Source of the DNA: Cryptomeria japonica
Lineage: Eukaryota > Streptophyta > Pinopsida > Cupressales > Cupressaceae
Assembly (NCBI RefSeq): GCF_030272615.1
Contig: NC_081407.1
Span: 379,833,179-379,897,178, forward strand
DNA length: 64,000 nt
Reading direction: 5' to 3'
Shown here: positions 32,805 to 44,899 of the stretch, piece by piece
Numbering within the stretch: the first letter of the stretch is position 1
Layout of the letters: each line of letters starts with the position of its first letter
The notes under the pieces: model-generated
Databases searched by the model: none
Seen by the model: the letters and a program-made list of their open reading frames with translations, nothing else
Told to the model about the DNA's origin: nothing
Program-made: the position numbers and the translations under genes

Positions 32805-35090
32805 TTAGCACTTAGGGCACTCAAGGGATGACGTCGGTAGGGTATGATTGACGATTTTTTCACCAACCAAAAAATTGTTGCCCTAATAAACCCATAGGGA
32901 AACTTGAAAAAATGAGATAGGATTTTGTAGGGACCCCTCTTGTAGCCCCGTAGGTTCAAATGAATCGTTCACAGGTGCCATAGATTCTAAGTTAGGGCCC
33001 ATCAAATTTTGACAATTTTTAGCACTTAGGGTGCTCAAGGGACGATGCTCGTAGGGTATGACCCCGAGCATTCAATCGAGTGGGGGGGAAAATAGGAGCA
33101 TGCATAGGGTAATAATGCCTAACTGGACATGTCAAAGCTGACGGTTCATCATTGCGACAAGCAGGACAAGAAATTGGCCACGCGACAACATTCGATTGAG
33201 TGAGACTGACGATTTTTTTGCCAACCAAAAAATTTCTGCCCTAATAAAACTGTAGGGCAACTTGAAAACCCGAGATAGGCTTTTGTAGGGACCCCACTAG
33301 TGGCCCCATAGGTTCAAATAGATCATTTGCAGGTGCCATGGATTTTGAGTTAGGGCCCGTCAAAGTTTAACAATTTTTAGCACTTAGGGCGCTCAAGGGA
33401 CGACGCCGGTAGGGTATGACCTTGAGCGTTCGATCGAGTGGGGGGGGAAAATAGGAGCATGCATAGGGTAATAATGCCTAACTAGACATGTTGGAGTTGA
33501 CGGTTCATCATCGCGACGATTTGAACAAGAAATTGGCTACGCAACAACATTCGATTGAGTGAGATTGATGATTTTTTGCCAACTAAAAAATTGCTACCCT
33601 AATAAAACCATAGGGAAAATTGAAAAACCAGGATAGGATTTTGTAGGGACCCCTCTCATGGCCCCGTAGGTTCAAACAGATCATTCGCAGGTGCCACGGA
33701 TTCCAAGTTAGGGCCCATCAAAGTTTGACAATTTTAGCACTTAGGGCGCTCAAGGGACGATGTCGGTAGGGTATGACCCCGAGCATTTGATCTAGTGGGC
33801 GGGCAAAATAGGAGCATGCATAGGGTAATAATGCCCAACTAGACATGTCGGAGCTGACGGTTTGTCATCACGACGAGCAGAACGAGAAATTGGCCATGCG
33901 ACAACATTCGATTGAGTGAGATTGATGATGTTTTCTCCAACCGAAAAGTTGCTGCCCTAATAAAACCGTAGGGAAAATTGAAAAATCGAGATAGGCTTTT
34001 GTAGGGACCCCTCTCATAGCCCTATAGGTTCAAACAGGTCATTTGCAGGTGCCATGAATTCCGAGTTAGGGCCCATCAAAGTTTGACATTTTTTAGCACT
34101 TAGGGCACTCAAGGGACAATGTCGGTAGGGTATGACCCTGAGCGTTTGATCGAGTGGGGGGGGGGGGGGGAATAGGAGAATGCATAGGGTAATAATGCCT
34201 AACTGGACATGTTGGAGCTGATGGTTCATCATCACGATGAGTTGAACAAGAAATTGGCCACACGACAACATTCGATTAAGTGAGACTGATGATTTTTTTG
34301 CCAACCGAAAAATTGTTGCCCTAATAAAACCATAGGGTAACTTGAAAAACCAAGATAGGATTTTGTAGGTACCCCTCTCATGGCCTCATAGGTTCAAATG
34401 GATCATTCGCAGGTGCCACGGATTCTGAGTTAGGGCCCATCAAACTTTGACAATTTTTAGTACTTAGGGCGCTCAAGGGACGACTTCGGTAGGTATGACC
34501 CTAAGTGTTCGATCGAGTGGGGGGCAAAATAGGAGCATGCATAGAGTAATAATGCCTAACTAGACATGTTGGATCTAACGATTTGTCATCGCGACGAGTT
34601 GAATGAGAAATTGGCCATGTGACAACATTTGATTGAGTGAGACAGACAATTTTTTTGCCAACCAAAAAATTGCTACCCTAATAAAACCGTAGGGCAACCT
34701 AAAAAACCAAGATAAGATTTTGTAGGGACCCCTTTCATGACCCCGTAGGTTCAAATGGATCATTTGCAGGTGCCATGGATTCCGAGTTAGGGCCCATCAA
34801 AGTTTGACAATTTTTAGCACTTAGGGCGCTCAAGGGATGACACTGGTAGGGTATAACCCCGAGCATTCGATCAAGTGGGCGCGAAAAATAGAAGCATGCA
34901 TACGGTAATAATTTCTAACTGCACATGTCGGAGCTGACGGTTCATCATCGCAATGAGCAGAACAAGAAATTGGCCACGCGACAACATTCGATTGAGTGAG
35001 ACTGACAATTTTTTCGCCAAACGAAAAATTGCTGCCCTAATAAAACCCTGAACATTCGACCAAGGTGGGGGGTAAAATAGGACCATGCAT
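32805..35090. repeat. Tandem satellite, unit about 360 bp, about 6.5 copies
   Basis: TTAGCACTTAGGGCGCTCAA recurs at about 32806, 33017, 33374, 33735, 34094, 34456 and 34815, giving spacings of 357-362 bp apart from a first shortened unit of about 211 bp. Each unit also has TAGGAGCATGCATAGGGTAA, GACAACATTCGATTGAGTGA and TAGGGACCCCTCTCATGGCC. Copies differ by scattered, often C/T, changes. Minus-strand frames repeating here are not genes. Confidence 0.92.
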
Positions 35091-35100
35091 AGGGTAATAA

Positions 35101-35273
35101 TGAATTGTATCAAGTATTGTTCATTAAATGAATTGTATTGGATTGTATTGTTGATTAAATGAATTATATTGTTCATTAAATGAATTGTATTGTATTGTTC
35201 ATTAAATGAATTAAATTGTTCATTATACAAACAACACTTAAGATGAAATGAAATGAATTGTATTGTTCATTAA
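35101..35273. repeat. Minisatellite of ATTGTTCATTAAATGAATT units
   Basis: A unit of roughly 20-25 bp repeats about seven times directly after the truncated last satellite unit. ATTAAATGAAT is nearly self-complementary. Confidence 0.85.
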
Positions 35274-35543
35274 ATATCCATTATTAACCATTGTTAATTA
35301 TTGGAATGAAGATTAAAGATTTCCATGATAACACCACGCACAGATGAGCAATAATTTATATGATCGACTATCAACTTCTGTATATATAAAAATGTCAAAT
35401 GATTACAAATGTATGTCCATACACAAATATGGTATAAACGCCAACTAAAACAAAATGTATGTCTAAATACGTGAATGTATGTCCATATACAAAATATACA
35501 TGCCAACTAGACATGTAAGCATCCCAAAAATATCTATAACATC

Positions 35544-37357
35544 CTAAGCTGTTAATGGATCATCAAAATTGATCCTCTTCTCCGCATTGCTTGGCTCTGA
35601 AGGATCCTACACAAGAAAAACAAACCACAATTAATATTAGTTATATTATATAATTCACATTCGAAAAGTTAACATAAAAATGAACTATAATTTAACTATT
35701 CATGTTTACCTCATCTCTACGTTTTCTCTTTGGCTTTGCAGGACTCTTGATGTATGTCTTCGGTAAAGGAGGTATGTTTTGAATGTTTTCATACACAACC
35801 TACATATGTTCAGAAACATGACATTGATACAAGTTAGCATATAATTGTCACTGATAATAACAAATTATATCTACTAATCACAAAATAAAATAAACACACA
35901 TCTACTCGAGGCATCTCTTCTTCTTCTTCTTCTTCTTCTTCTTCAGGTATACTAGGTGTAGTCATCAAGGATGTGAAGCCAAGATTTCTCTGTATATATA
36001 CACAACAAGTATACAAAAATATCAATCTATGTCTAGACGTGTATAATCACTATAAGTTATTTAAACTATTCATTCAATCATATTTGCATTCAATTACCTT
36101 TCCCTTGTCTCCAACTGCACTACCAGATCCTAAATCACACTACCCCACACTTGTGCTGCTTGTACCCTACAAGAGTAAAATAAGATATACATGCAAGTTA
36201 CTACATAATCTAATTAATACCAATATAAATGATGAGCATGTATGTACAATAAAATACAAATGACTAGGTGCAATAATATATGTACCGTCGAGCTATCAAG
36301 GCCAAATGAAATGGCCGACAAGGTGCCCTCCTAAATCTGTCTCAACTCCTCCTCAGTCATCAACTATTAAATAGACCATGTAAATAAAAATGAGTACTTA
36401 ATATTATCTAGATTATAAATATTCATTTAAAATATAACATGAACTATGAAAATACAAATCTTACCACAACATCATCAATGTATGATGATGGTGCATCCTC
36501 GCCTCTAGCATGTGAGCACTCCCCAGGGTATCCTCTAGTCTGTGTAAAAATATGTGGTGCATCATGCATCTCATGCACCTCATAATCTACACTGTCTGCG
36601 GGAGGATCAACGGGTTGTCCAACTGGACCCAAGCATACATGCCCACACATGACACAACTATGGGGCACACATATGTGTGGAGCCAAGGATGATGTGTCAG
36701 TGCCATCGGATGCACTGCTACCATGAAGAGTAGGTTGAGCTACTGACCCAGCCTAAGAAACCAAAAGGCTACTCAAAGAGTGAATAGCCGATAAGGTTCG
36801 TGAAGCCGCCTCACAAATGATATCAAGATGTTGCACTACATGTGGAGTATCAACAGGAGGAGGGGGGACATATGGGCCCTAGACTACTCTGACTGCCCCT
36901 GGTCTATTTTGGGGCATACATAAACCTACACCCTGGAAAGGTTAGATGTCAAAGTAGTTAACATGTTTTCGTAAAACAAACTTAGCATACAATTTTTTAA
37001 TGAAATAGAAGGGTACATCAAGATTGTTGTTGGGTGGTTTGTCGAAAACCATCCACCAACGATCCCAAAAGTTTTTCATAATACCATCATTTGTGCACCA
37101 TTTAATAGAAAGTTTTGTTTTTTGGGGATCTACGGGTTGACCAGTGCGGGGATTCACAAACAATGAGGCGATAGCGGCTTTAGATATCTCAAGATCCTTG
37201 ATATCCTTATATGACAAGCCATCTGCATATTTTTCCCTCATAGGATCTCACCACAAAATGGCAGCATTATGCTCCTCAGTCATGGTTTCCATACTCTTTA
37301 TGATCGACGTGAGAGGATCAAACATTGGGTTTAGACGAGGGATCCTACAATATACTT
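35544..37357 (-). pseudogene. Spliced gene relic of unknown family (at least six exons)
   Basis: On the minus strand exons can be placed at 36465-37357, 36286-36363, 36098-36166, 35900-35989, 35710-35799 and 35544-35606. All lie between AG acceptors and GT donors (GTAAGA, GTACAT, GTAATT, GTGTGT, GTAAAC). The inner exons are 78, 69, 90 and 90 bp, all phase 0. The long exon reads MFDPLTSIIKSMETMTEEHN, YADGLSYKDIKDLEISKAA, TGQPVDPQKTKLSIKWC, NDGIMKNFWDRWWMVFDKPP and YFIKKLYAKFVLRKHV. Later exons are Gly/Ser-rich, then poly-Glu, then a basic PAKPKRKRRDE, ending INFDDPLTA. Stops in the long exon (TGA near 37239, TAA 36942, two TAGs) and in exons two and three mark it as dead. It may be a transposon accessory gene; no family was recognised. 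Confidence 0.62.
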
Positions 37358-38470
37358 CTGCAATCCCCTCAATTCATTCAAATTTTGTGCAATCAAATCT
37401 TGAATTGAGGGGGGATTTGCATAGGTAATTACCATGCCAAGGTGTACTGACACCCAGGCCAAGCAAAAAGTCAACATGGATTTTCGCATTTTTAGGCGAG
37501 TGAAGAAGGCTATTTTTTTCACATCACCACTTTTTGGCCCCCCAAGATCCTGCACTATCCCAGAAGGAAGAAGAGATAGAAAGCATGAATACATACTTTG
37601 GTGATCCATGAGAAGAGAAAAGGAACCATGGACAGTTTGCCCCTAAAACTAGGCGATCCATGGAGAGGACATGGAAAACTAGCCACCAGAGTCTGTTTGG
37701 GTGATCCATGTAAGGGAGGAGAGTGAGAACATCATTAGTTCCATTCAACCTCATGCATGTGTGTGCAAGTAGAACAAGGATACCTACCTTCGACGGCAAG
37801 AAGATATCCATCATGAAACAATGTCATAAATCCAAGCAAGAGAGGGAATACTCTTCAAGAAAGGATAAGATAGTTCAAAAGAGATATCTTGCTATATAAG
37901 TGTACATGATATCCTTGGAGGAGAAGAGATATTTGTTCAAAATACATCTACCTTCAAGACTTGTCCTAGACAAACATAACATCTTCTATAACAAATGAAT
38001 ACAAGAGTTTTGAAAAGACAAAAGGATTGAGATGACATCAAAGAGAGATTATTTATAACAACACTTTGCACGTGCCCAAAATAGAAGGGTTTATTATAAA
38101 AAATACTACTCAATGAAGAAAAGAAATTGATGAATGATCAAAGACTTCCAACACCAAGGAGGAGGTCCCAATTAAAGATATGTACTTAAGATCCCCATTA
38201 GGGATGCTTGTTCCAATATTAGAGAAGGAATTCAAATCTGAATACACCTCTACAATCAATAAGAAATCCTTATAGAAGACACTACTTCACAAAGGGGAAT
38301 TTTAATCTTAAGAAGGAGAGATGTTTGAAATCACTCTTGCCCCCTATATATATAGGGATAAGTGATGGGATAGAAATAGGCTATTATGTTGCTTCCAAAA
38401 GTATGATTGCGTGTGAAATTGTACCATCATGAATGACAATGAGCCCCCAGTAAGTGAGCTACCAATGTCA
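37358..38470. other. No gene recognised; probable upstream part of the spliced relic
   Basis: Minus-strand frames at 37440-37814 have some coding look (RLKMRKSMLTFCLAWVSVHL) and could include a 5' exon of the relic, but splice joins are uncertain. 37815-38470 is AT-rich. TGTCA at 38466-38470 is the left target copy of E2. Confidence 0.45.
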
Positions 38471-38945
38471 TGTTGGTATTGTGATTGTCATTGATGTCAA
38501 CCGATATAGGATGGTTACCGGTATAAAAGATGTTTGTGCAGTATTGTTATTGTTGCATACTTAATGAGATGTCTTTGATATTCACCGGTAAGTGATATTG
38601 TACACAAGTTAGTGTTGACTTGTGCAAGGACTACAGATCGGTAAGTGATATGATGGTAGTGCATTGTTTCCAACTGACAAGTGAGTTGGTGTAGAAGTGT
38701 CAACTGGCAACCGATATGCTGAAGGATGTTTGGACAAGAAACAACGGAACTCCCCACTAGATAAAGAAGCAATCACCCTAAGAAGTAGTTGACATAATGA
38801 TGCGGTCATAGGAGATGACTCAAGCTGAATTTTAGTAGTTGTATGCATGACCGGAGCTCTCTAGAAAAACAAGTGATCAGTCTTCTTAGGGATCAGTGAC
38901 TGATGGCAAAAGATAACAGAGTTACACTGGTGAAGCGGTTATATC
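38471..38945 (+). repeat. E2 5' LTR, truncated
   Basis: It matches 43157-43640 (AAAAGATAACAGAGTTACAC near its end in both), then homology stops near 38945 and gag-like sequence begins by 38985. Confidence 0.85.
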
Positions 38946-38984
38946 AGTTATCCTTAGAGAACTTAGGGAATCTCAAAGCATTGA

Positions 38985-41900
38985 GGATTTCCTCATGTTC
39001 AAAAGGCTAAGGTGGATAGCTTAAGAGGAAAATTTGATGAGATGAGGATGCAAGAAGGAGAAAATATAGAAAAATATAACAAAAGAATAATGGATGTAGT
39101 AAATTCCATCACATGTGATAGAGGAAAGCTTGAGGAAGATGATTTGGTCAACAAAATCTTGAGAACCTTGCTACCACAATATGACATAAGGGTTTCTGCA
39201 ATTCAAGAACTCAGATCCTTGAGAACAGTTAGTGTTTCACTTGACTCACTGATCGGTAATCTAACTACCTTTGAACTGAGCAACTATGATAACAATGTAC
39301 CAAAGATTGATGTTGCCTTCAAAGCTTCCATGATACCTACACCAACAATGAGAAGAAAAGAAACCGGAAATAGTTCTACTACAAGAACCGGTCATTCTCA
39401 TGAATGTGACAACTTGTCATCTGAAGAACAGGAAGAAGATGAGATTGAAGCTCTATTAGCAAGAAGGCTGCCAAGATGAAAAGGAAAGTATAAAGGTAAA
39501 CTTCCCTTGAAGTGTTTCTCTTGCAATATAATAAGTCATATTGCATCCAGATGTCCTGACAATAATAGGAAGGATAATTTTAGAAGCTACAAAAACAAGA
39601 GCAAGAAGCAGTGATATCTTGTAGGAGTTACTAATGAAGAATCAGAAGGATCTGATGGAGATGGAATTGCATTTGTAGTGGTAAAGGAAGATAACATAGA
39701 GGAAACCGATATGGCACTGATCTCTAGTTCAAACCAGTGTGGAGACTGGGTAATTGACAGTGGTTGCACTCACCACATGATCGGTGATAGAAACAAATTC
39801 CTCAACATGGAGGACTGTAATGGAGGAACAATGAGATTCAGTAGTGATGCTCCTTGTGCAGTAAAAGATAAGGGATCTATAGCCCTAAATGATAATAAAA
39901 AAATTGTGAAGATGTTTATTGGGTAGAAGGGCTAAAATATAGTCTGTTAAGTGTTGCACAACTTGACAATAAGGGTTATCAGTTAGAGTTCAATGAAGGG
40001 ATATGCAAAATAAATGATAAATCAAAAAGTCTGATTGCTACCGGTAAACAAACTTTAGGAAATTTGTTCTACCTAGACTCCATTGTAGGAATTTTCCTAG
40101 TGGCAAAGGTAGAAGATAGTTGGATATGGAACAAAAGATTGTGTCATGTAAATTTTGATAGTATAGCAAAGGTTAGTAAAATGAAGTCTATCAGAGGTAT
40201 GCCTGCCATTATGAAACCTGAGAATGCTATGTGTAAAGAATGTCAACGAGGAAAGTTGATCGGATCTAGCTTCAATAGAAAATCTTATTCATCTGAGAAT
40301 GTGCTAGAATTAGTGCATACAGATTTGTGTGGTTCTATGAGAACTAAGAGTTTCTATGGGGACTGGTACTTCATGTTGTTTGTAGATGATTTCTCAAGAA
40401 TGATGTGGGTTGTGTTCTTGAAAGAAAAATATGAAGCCTTTCACATAATTAAGGTCTTCAAGGCTCAAGTAGAGAGAGGAACCAGTAAGAATCTGAAATG
40501 TCTGAGATCAGATAGAGGAGGAGAGTTCACCTCTCAAAATTTCATGAATTATTGTGAAGAACAGGGGATTATGAGAAAAATGTCTGCACCCAAAACACCT
40601 CAGCAGAATGGGGTTGTTGAAAGAAGGAACTGAACTCTGATTGATTATGCAAGGACTCCGATGATACCCAAGGATATTCCACATATCTTTTGGAGAGAAG
40701 GAGTAAGCATTATTGTGTATACCTTGAACCGGATACAAGTGAAGAAAGGGACAAATAAAACTCCCTATGAATTATGGTGTGGATACTCACCCAATGTGAC
40801 CTATTTCAAAGTATTTGGAAGCAGGTGTTATATTAAAAGGGATGCTTACTTTGGAAAGTTAGATCCCAAGAGTGATGAAGGAACCTTCTTAGGTTAATCC
40901 ATAAAGAGTAAAGCATATTGATGTTTGAACAAAAGGACCGGTAAGATTGTGGAGAGTGCCAATGTCAGAGTGGATGAGTTCTATGAGAAAAATGAATAGG
41001 ATAGCAAGAGTGAACCAAAGGATTATCAAGGATTCGAGTACACTATATCGGTCGAACCTGCTAAAGAGAATCCTATTGTAGCGGCAAATGAGGAAAAAAT
41101 GTGAAGTAGAACCTACACAATCGGTAGAAGAAGCTCTAAGAAACAAACTAGTATTAGCAAGGTATGTCAGAAACAATCACTCTGCTGACAATATTGTTGG
41201 TGACAAAGATGCAGGAGTATTGACTAGAAGAAGAGCAAGAGAGAATGCCTATCTGCTCTCCAAAATTGAGCCCAAAACAGCAAAGGAGGCTCTAAAAGAT
41301 GAAGACTGGATCAAACCCATGGAGGAGGAACTGGAGCAGATTGAGAAAAATGAAAGTTGGACTGTTGTGCCTAGACCGGAGAACAAAAATGTGATAGGCA
41401 CCAAATGGGTGTTTAGAAACAAAATGGATGAAACCGGTCAAGTAGTAAGAAACAAAGCAAGGTTAGTCTGCAAAGGGTATGCTCAGGAAGAAGGTTTAGA
41501 TTATGGAGAAACCTTTGCACTAGTGGCTAGGCTAGAAGGGGTCAGAATCTTACTTTCTTATGCTGCCTACAAGAAATTCAAAGTTTACCAAATGGATGTA
41601 AAATTGGCATTCTTGAATGGAGTTTTAGAGGAAGAAGTGTACATAGAGCAACCAGAAGGGTTTGCATCAGAAGATGGAAGAGATATGGTATGCAAGCTGA
41701 AAAATGCTCTGTATGAGTTAAAACAAGCACCAAGAGCTTGGTACGAGAGGCTGCACTCATATCTGTTAAGAATAGGGTTCATAAGAACCAATGACAATAG
41801 TAACTTGTACCTAAAAAATGGAGAAGAAGGAAAACATCTGATTGTAGAAATTTTTGTAGATGACATCATCTTTGCGGGAGATGATGAGATGAGCAAAGGT

Positions 41901-42804
41901 TTTGCAGATGAAATGAAGCAAGAATTTGAAATGTCCATGATCGGTGAAATAAAATTCTTCATCAGTCTGCAAGTATCTCAGCTAAAGAATGTTATATTAT
42001 TAGCCAGACCAACTACATAAGGGAGATATTGAAGACTTTTGGAATGGAAGATTCCAAACCTATTGGAACTCCAATGGTTATAGGTTGCAAGCTCTCCAAA
42101 AATGATGAGGCCAATGAAGTGAATGAGACACTTTACCGATCCATGATCGACAAGTTGCAGTATGGAGTGCACAATAGACCGGATATAGCACAAGCAGTTG
42201 GCTTGGTTGCTAGATTTGTTGCAAATCCAAAAGAGACACATATGGTGGTGGTCAAGAGAATATTTAGATACCTTAAGGGGACTAATGAGTATGGTCTCTG
42301 GTATACACATAAGGGATATTTCAAATTAAGTGTCTTCACCGATGTAGATTGGGCAGGGAACATTGATGACAGAAAGAGCACTAGTGGAGGTGCATTCATT
42401 CTTGGAGACAGAATTGTGTCGTGGACAAGAAAGAAACAAAATTGCATCTCTCAGTCCACAGTTGAGGCAAAGTATGTGGTTGTTGCAATCAACTATACAT
42501 AGGTAGTATGGATCAAGTAGATATTGGAAGGTGTCCAATAAAAGGTGGCTGAACCTGTGGTGATTCACTGTGACAACAAAAGTTCTATCAACATGTCCAA
42601 GAATCCGGTGATGCATTCCAAGGCGAAGCATATAGCTATCAAATATTACTACCTCAGGGAATAGGTTCAAGACAAGGAAGTAAGGTTGGAGTATATACCA
42701 ACAAAAGAACAGGTGGCAGATATCTTCACCAAGCCACTACCAAAGGACACTTTTGAATATCTCATAGGTAAGCTAGGGGTAATTCCCCTACATATTCTAA
42801 GGTG
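38985..42804 (+). pseudogene. E2 gag-pol, 5'-truncated with frameshifts and stops
   Basis: Starts inside Gag (VDSLRGKFDEMRMQEGENIE) and ends GVIPLHILR at TGA 42802-42804. Visible: knuckle CFSCNIISHIASRC near 39518; protease WVIDSGCTHHMIGD; integrase HTDLCGSM, LRSDRGGEF and [21 protein letters not shown] and [11 protein letters not shown]; RNase H DVDWAGNIDD. Frameshifts lie at A-runs near 39900 and 41094 and near 41995. Stops include TGA after the RRLPR stretch (39477) and TGA after NGVVERRN. As in E1 the first His of the integrase finger is Asn (WIWNKRLCH), but the catalytic Asp of LRSDRGGEF is kept. The RT motif has Leu for the usual Ser (VKLAF). Confidence 0.92.
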
Positions 42805-42950
42805 AGTAAATATCGAAACAACATCAATTCGGTATGATTTTCTTGAAAAATCTATGTATTTGGATTGATGATTATGGACTACTCCTGTTAGGGGGAGTTG
42901 TTAGTGCAGTTTGTGAAATAGGGTGTCTAGACTACACCTCTGGCATTGTT

Positions 42951-42966
42951 GTCAAAGGGGGAGAAG
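42951..42966 (+). other. E2 upstream polypurine tract
   Basis: GTCAAAGGGGGAGAAG, preceded by GGCATTGTT. It corresponds to the E1 tract at 14523, about 190 bp before the LTR. Confidence 0.6.
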
Positions 42967-43144
42967 TTTGAATAGAGATGATGTAACATGAAGGAAGATG
43001 AAGATAGATGTGACAATGAAGTCAGAAGTAATATGAATGGAAGCTAGCTAAAAGGGGGTGTAAGATCATTACTCAAACATCGGCTCAGTAGAAGAAAAAG
43101 TGAGTGATTGCTAAAGAGGAATCAAAAGTGTTGCCATCAATGCC

Positions 43145-43156
43145 AAAGGAGGAGAT
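43145..43156 (+). other. E2 polypurine tract
   Basis: AAAGGAGGAGAT abuts the 3' LTR, in the context GCCATCAATGCC shared with E1 and E3; one G-to-A change interrupts the G-run. Confidence 0.88.
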
Positions 43157-44786
43157 TGTTGGCATTGTGATTGTCCTTGATGTCAACTAGTATAGGATGG
43201 TTATCGGTATAAGAGATGTTTGTGCAGTACTGTTATTGTTGCCTACTTATATTGTTGCATACTTAATGAGATGTCTTTGATATTCACCGATAAGTGATAT
43301 TATAAAAAGTTAGTGTTGACTTGTGCAAGGACTGCAGACCGGTAAGTGATATGTTGGAAGTGCATTGTTTCCAACTGACAAGTGAGTTAGTGTAGAAGTG
43401 TCAACTGACAACTGGTGTGTTGAAGGATGTTTGGACTAGAAACAGCAGGACTCTGCACCGGATAAAGAAACAGTCACCATAAGAAGTAGTTGACATAATG
43501 ATGCGGTCACAGGAGTTGACTCAGACTAAAGTTTATTAGTCTTATGCATGACTAGAGCTCTCTAGATAGACAAGTGATCTGTTTTCTTAGTGATCAATGA
43601 CCAGTGGCAAAAGATAACAGAGTTACACCGGTGAATCGATGATACAAGTTGAAGGACGATATCTATCGGGAATCTTAGAGTAGTGACTGGTAAGCTAGAT
43701 GCGATGACCAAAGGTGAGTCAGTCATGATGAGATATCATCAAAAAAATGGATGGGGAAGTCTACTACAGTTAACAATCAGTTAAGGTGAGATTTGTGCAG
43801 ATTTTCCAATTCACATTAAAAAGATAGAACATGACCCAGAGGTTGGTGAAACTATGAGTTGTAGAGGTAGTTAAGGATGAGTCGTTGGTGAAATTGATGG
43901 AGAGCACGCAGTGAGAGTGTGGGAAGATTTGGAAAGTTTTGAGTTTCAAATTTATTGAGTTTTGTATAAAGGTTTCTGGCAAAAACTAAAAGGTTTGATC
44001 ATAAAATTTGCAAAGTGCAAATCCTGTGAGAGGCGATCCAATGTGCAGAGTGAAGAGTGAGGAAGTGCTAAGTGATTTAGCAAAGTAGAGTGTGTGTGAA
44101 GTATACTAGCAGAGTGTAGAGCCGAGGGTGTGACAAGAGAAATGACAGAGTGCAGAGTCAAGGGTGTGAGCAGAGAACCGACACAGTGTAGAGCCGAGGG
44201 TATGAGCAAAGAACTGGTGTAGTACAAAGCAGACACAACCGATGTAGAAAGAGTATGAGTTTCATTGTGATCTGATCAAGCTATCAATAGCTATTTCAGC
44301 AGATCAACTTCATGTTTCTTTCTAACCATTTCAACTCAAAATCCCTTAGCCGGGTGGACTTTAACAGGTCCCTTTGTAAAATCCCTCAACCGAGTGACAT
44401 CTTAATTGATGATCCTAAGTCCTTTAACAAGGCTACCTCTAACAGGGTAAAGGCACTAATAGGCCTTAAATAAAATCCCTTAACTGTGTGGCACCTAACA
44501 GTTTCTTTGTAATCTCCTAACAAGGATGGCTCCTCATCGGGCATACTCTAGAAGAGTGCAAATTTTGTGAGTTTCTACTCACACCGTGGTCTTCTCCCAT
44601 TTGGGTTTCGATGAGATAAATCTTGGTGTTATTGTGTATCTTTTCATGCATGCATGTTCTCCTGCAATAACTGTTTGTATTGATGAATATTAAGTTAGTG
44701 AAGTCTTGAGTAAAAAGGTTTTAATTCTATAAAACCGGTAAAGTTTTGGTTCACCCCTCCCCTCTCAACACTGGTTGGGACTAACA
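43157..44786 (+). repeat. E2 3' LTR (about 1,630 bp)
   Basis: TG...CA bounded. It contains a minisatellite-like series at about 44040-44230 (GTGTAGAGCCGAGGGTGTGA-type words), CCCTTAACCGGGTG-like words at 44340-44500, and CACCCCTCCCCTCTCAACAC near the end. Confidence 0.92.
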
Positions 44787-44899
44787 TGTCACATAATAGC
44801 CATTAATGTTATTTAAGGACATGATAGATTGAATGAGGTATTTGAATATGACATGTTAAATGCTCTACTATAAGTGAGACTAAAAACATTTATAAGATG

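Larger units (their letters stand above)
38471..44786 (+). mobile_element. Ty1/copia retrotransposon E2, internally deleted
   Basis: It begins TGTTGGTATTGTG and ends GACTAACA, with perfect TGTCA copies on both sides (38466-38470 and 44787-44791). The 3' LTR is complete. The 5' LTR stops after about 475 bp and runs directly into gag, so the rest of the LTR, the primer site and the start of gag were lost after insertion. The coding region is colinear with E1 and clearly related. Confidence 0.9.

Noticed and set aside
32705-35230. Repeated minus-strand frames over the 360-bp array
   Set aside because: The same peptide recurs with the satellite period and shifts with indels; no codon-level constraint is visible.
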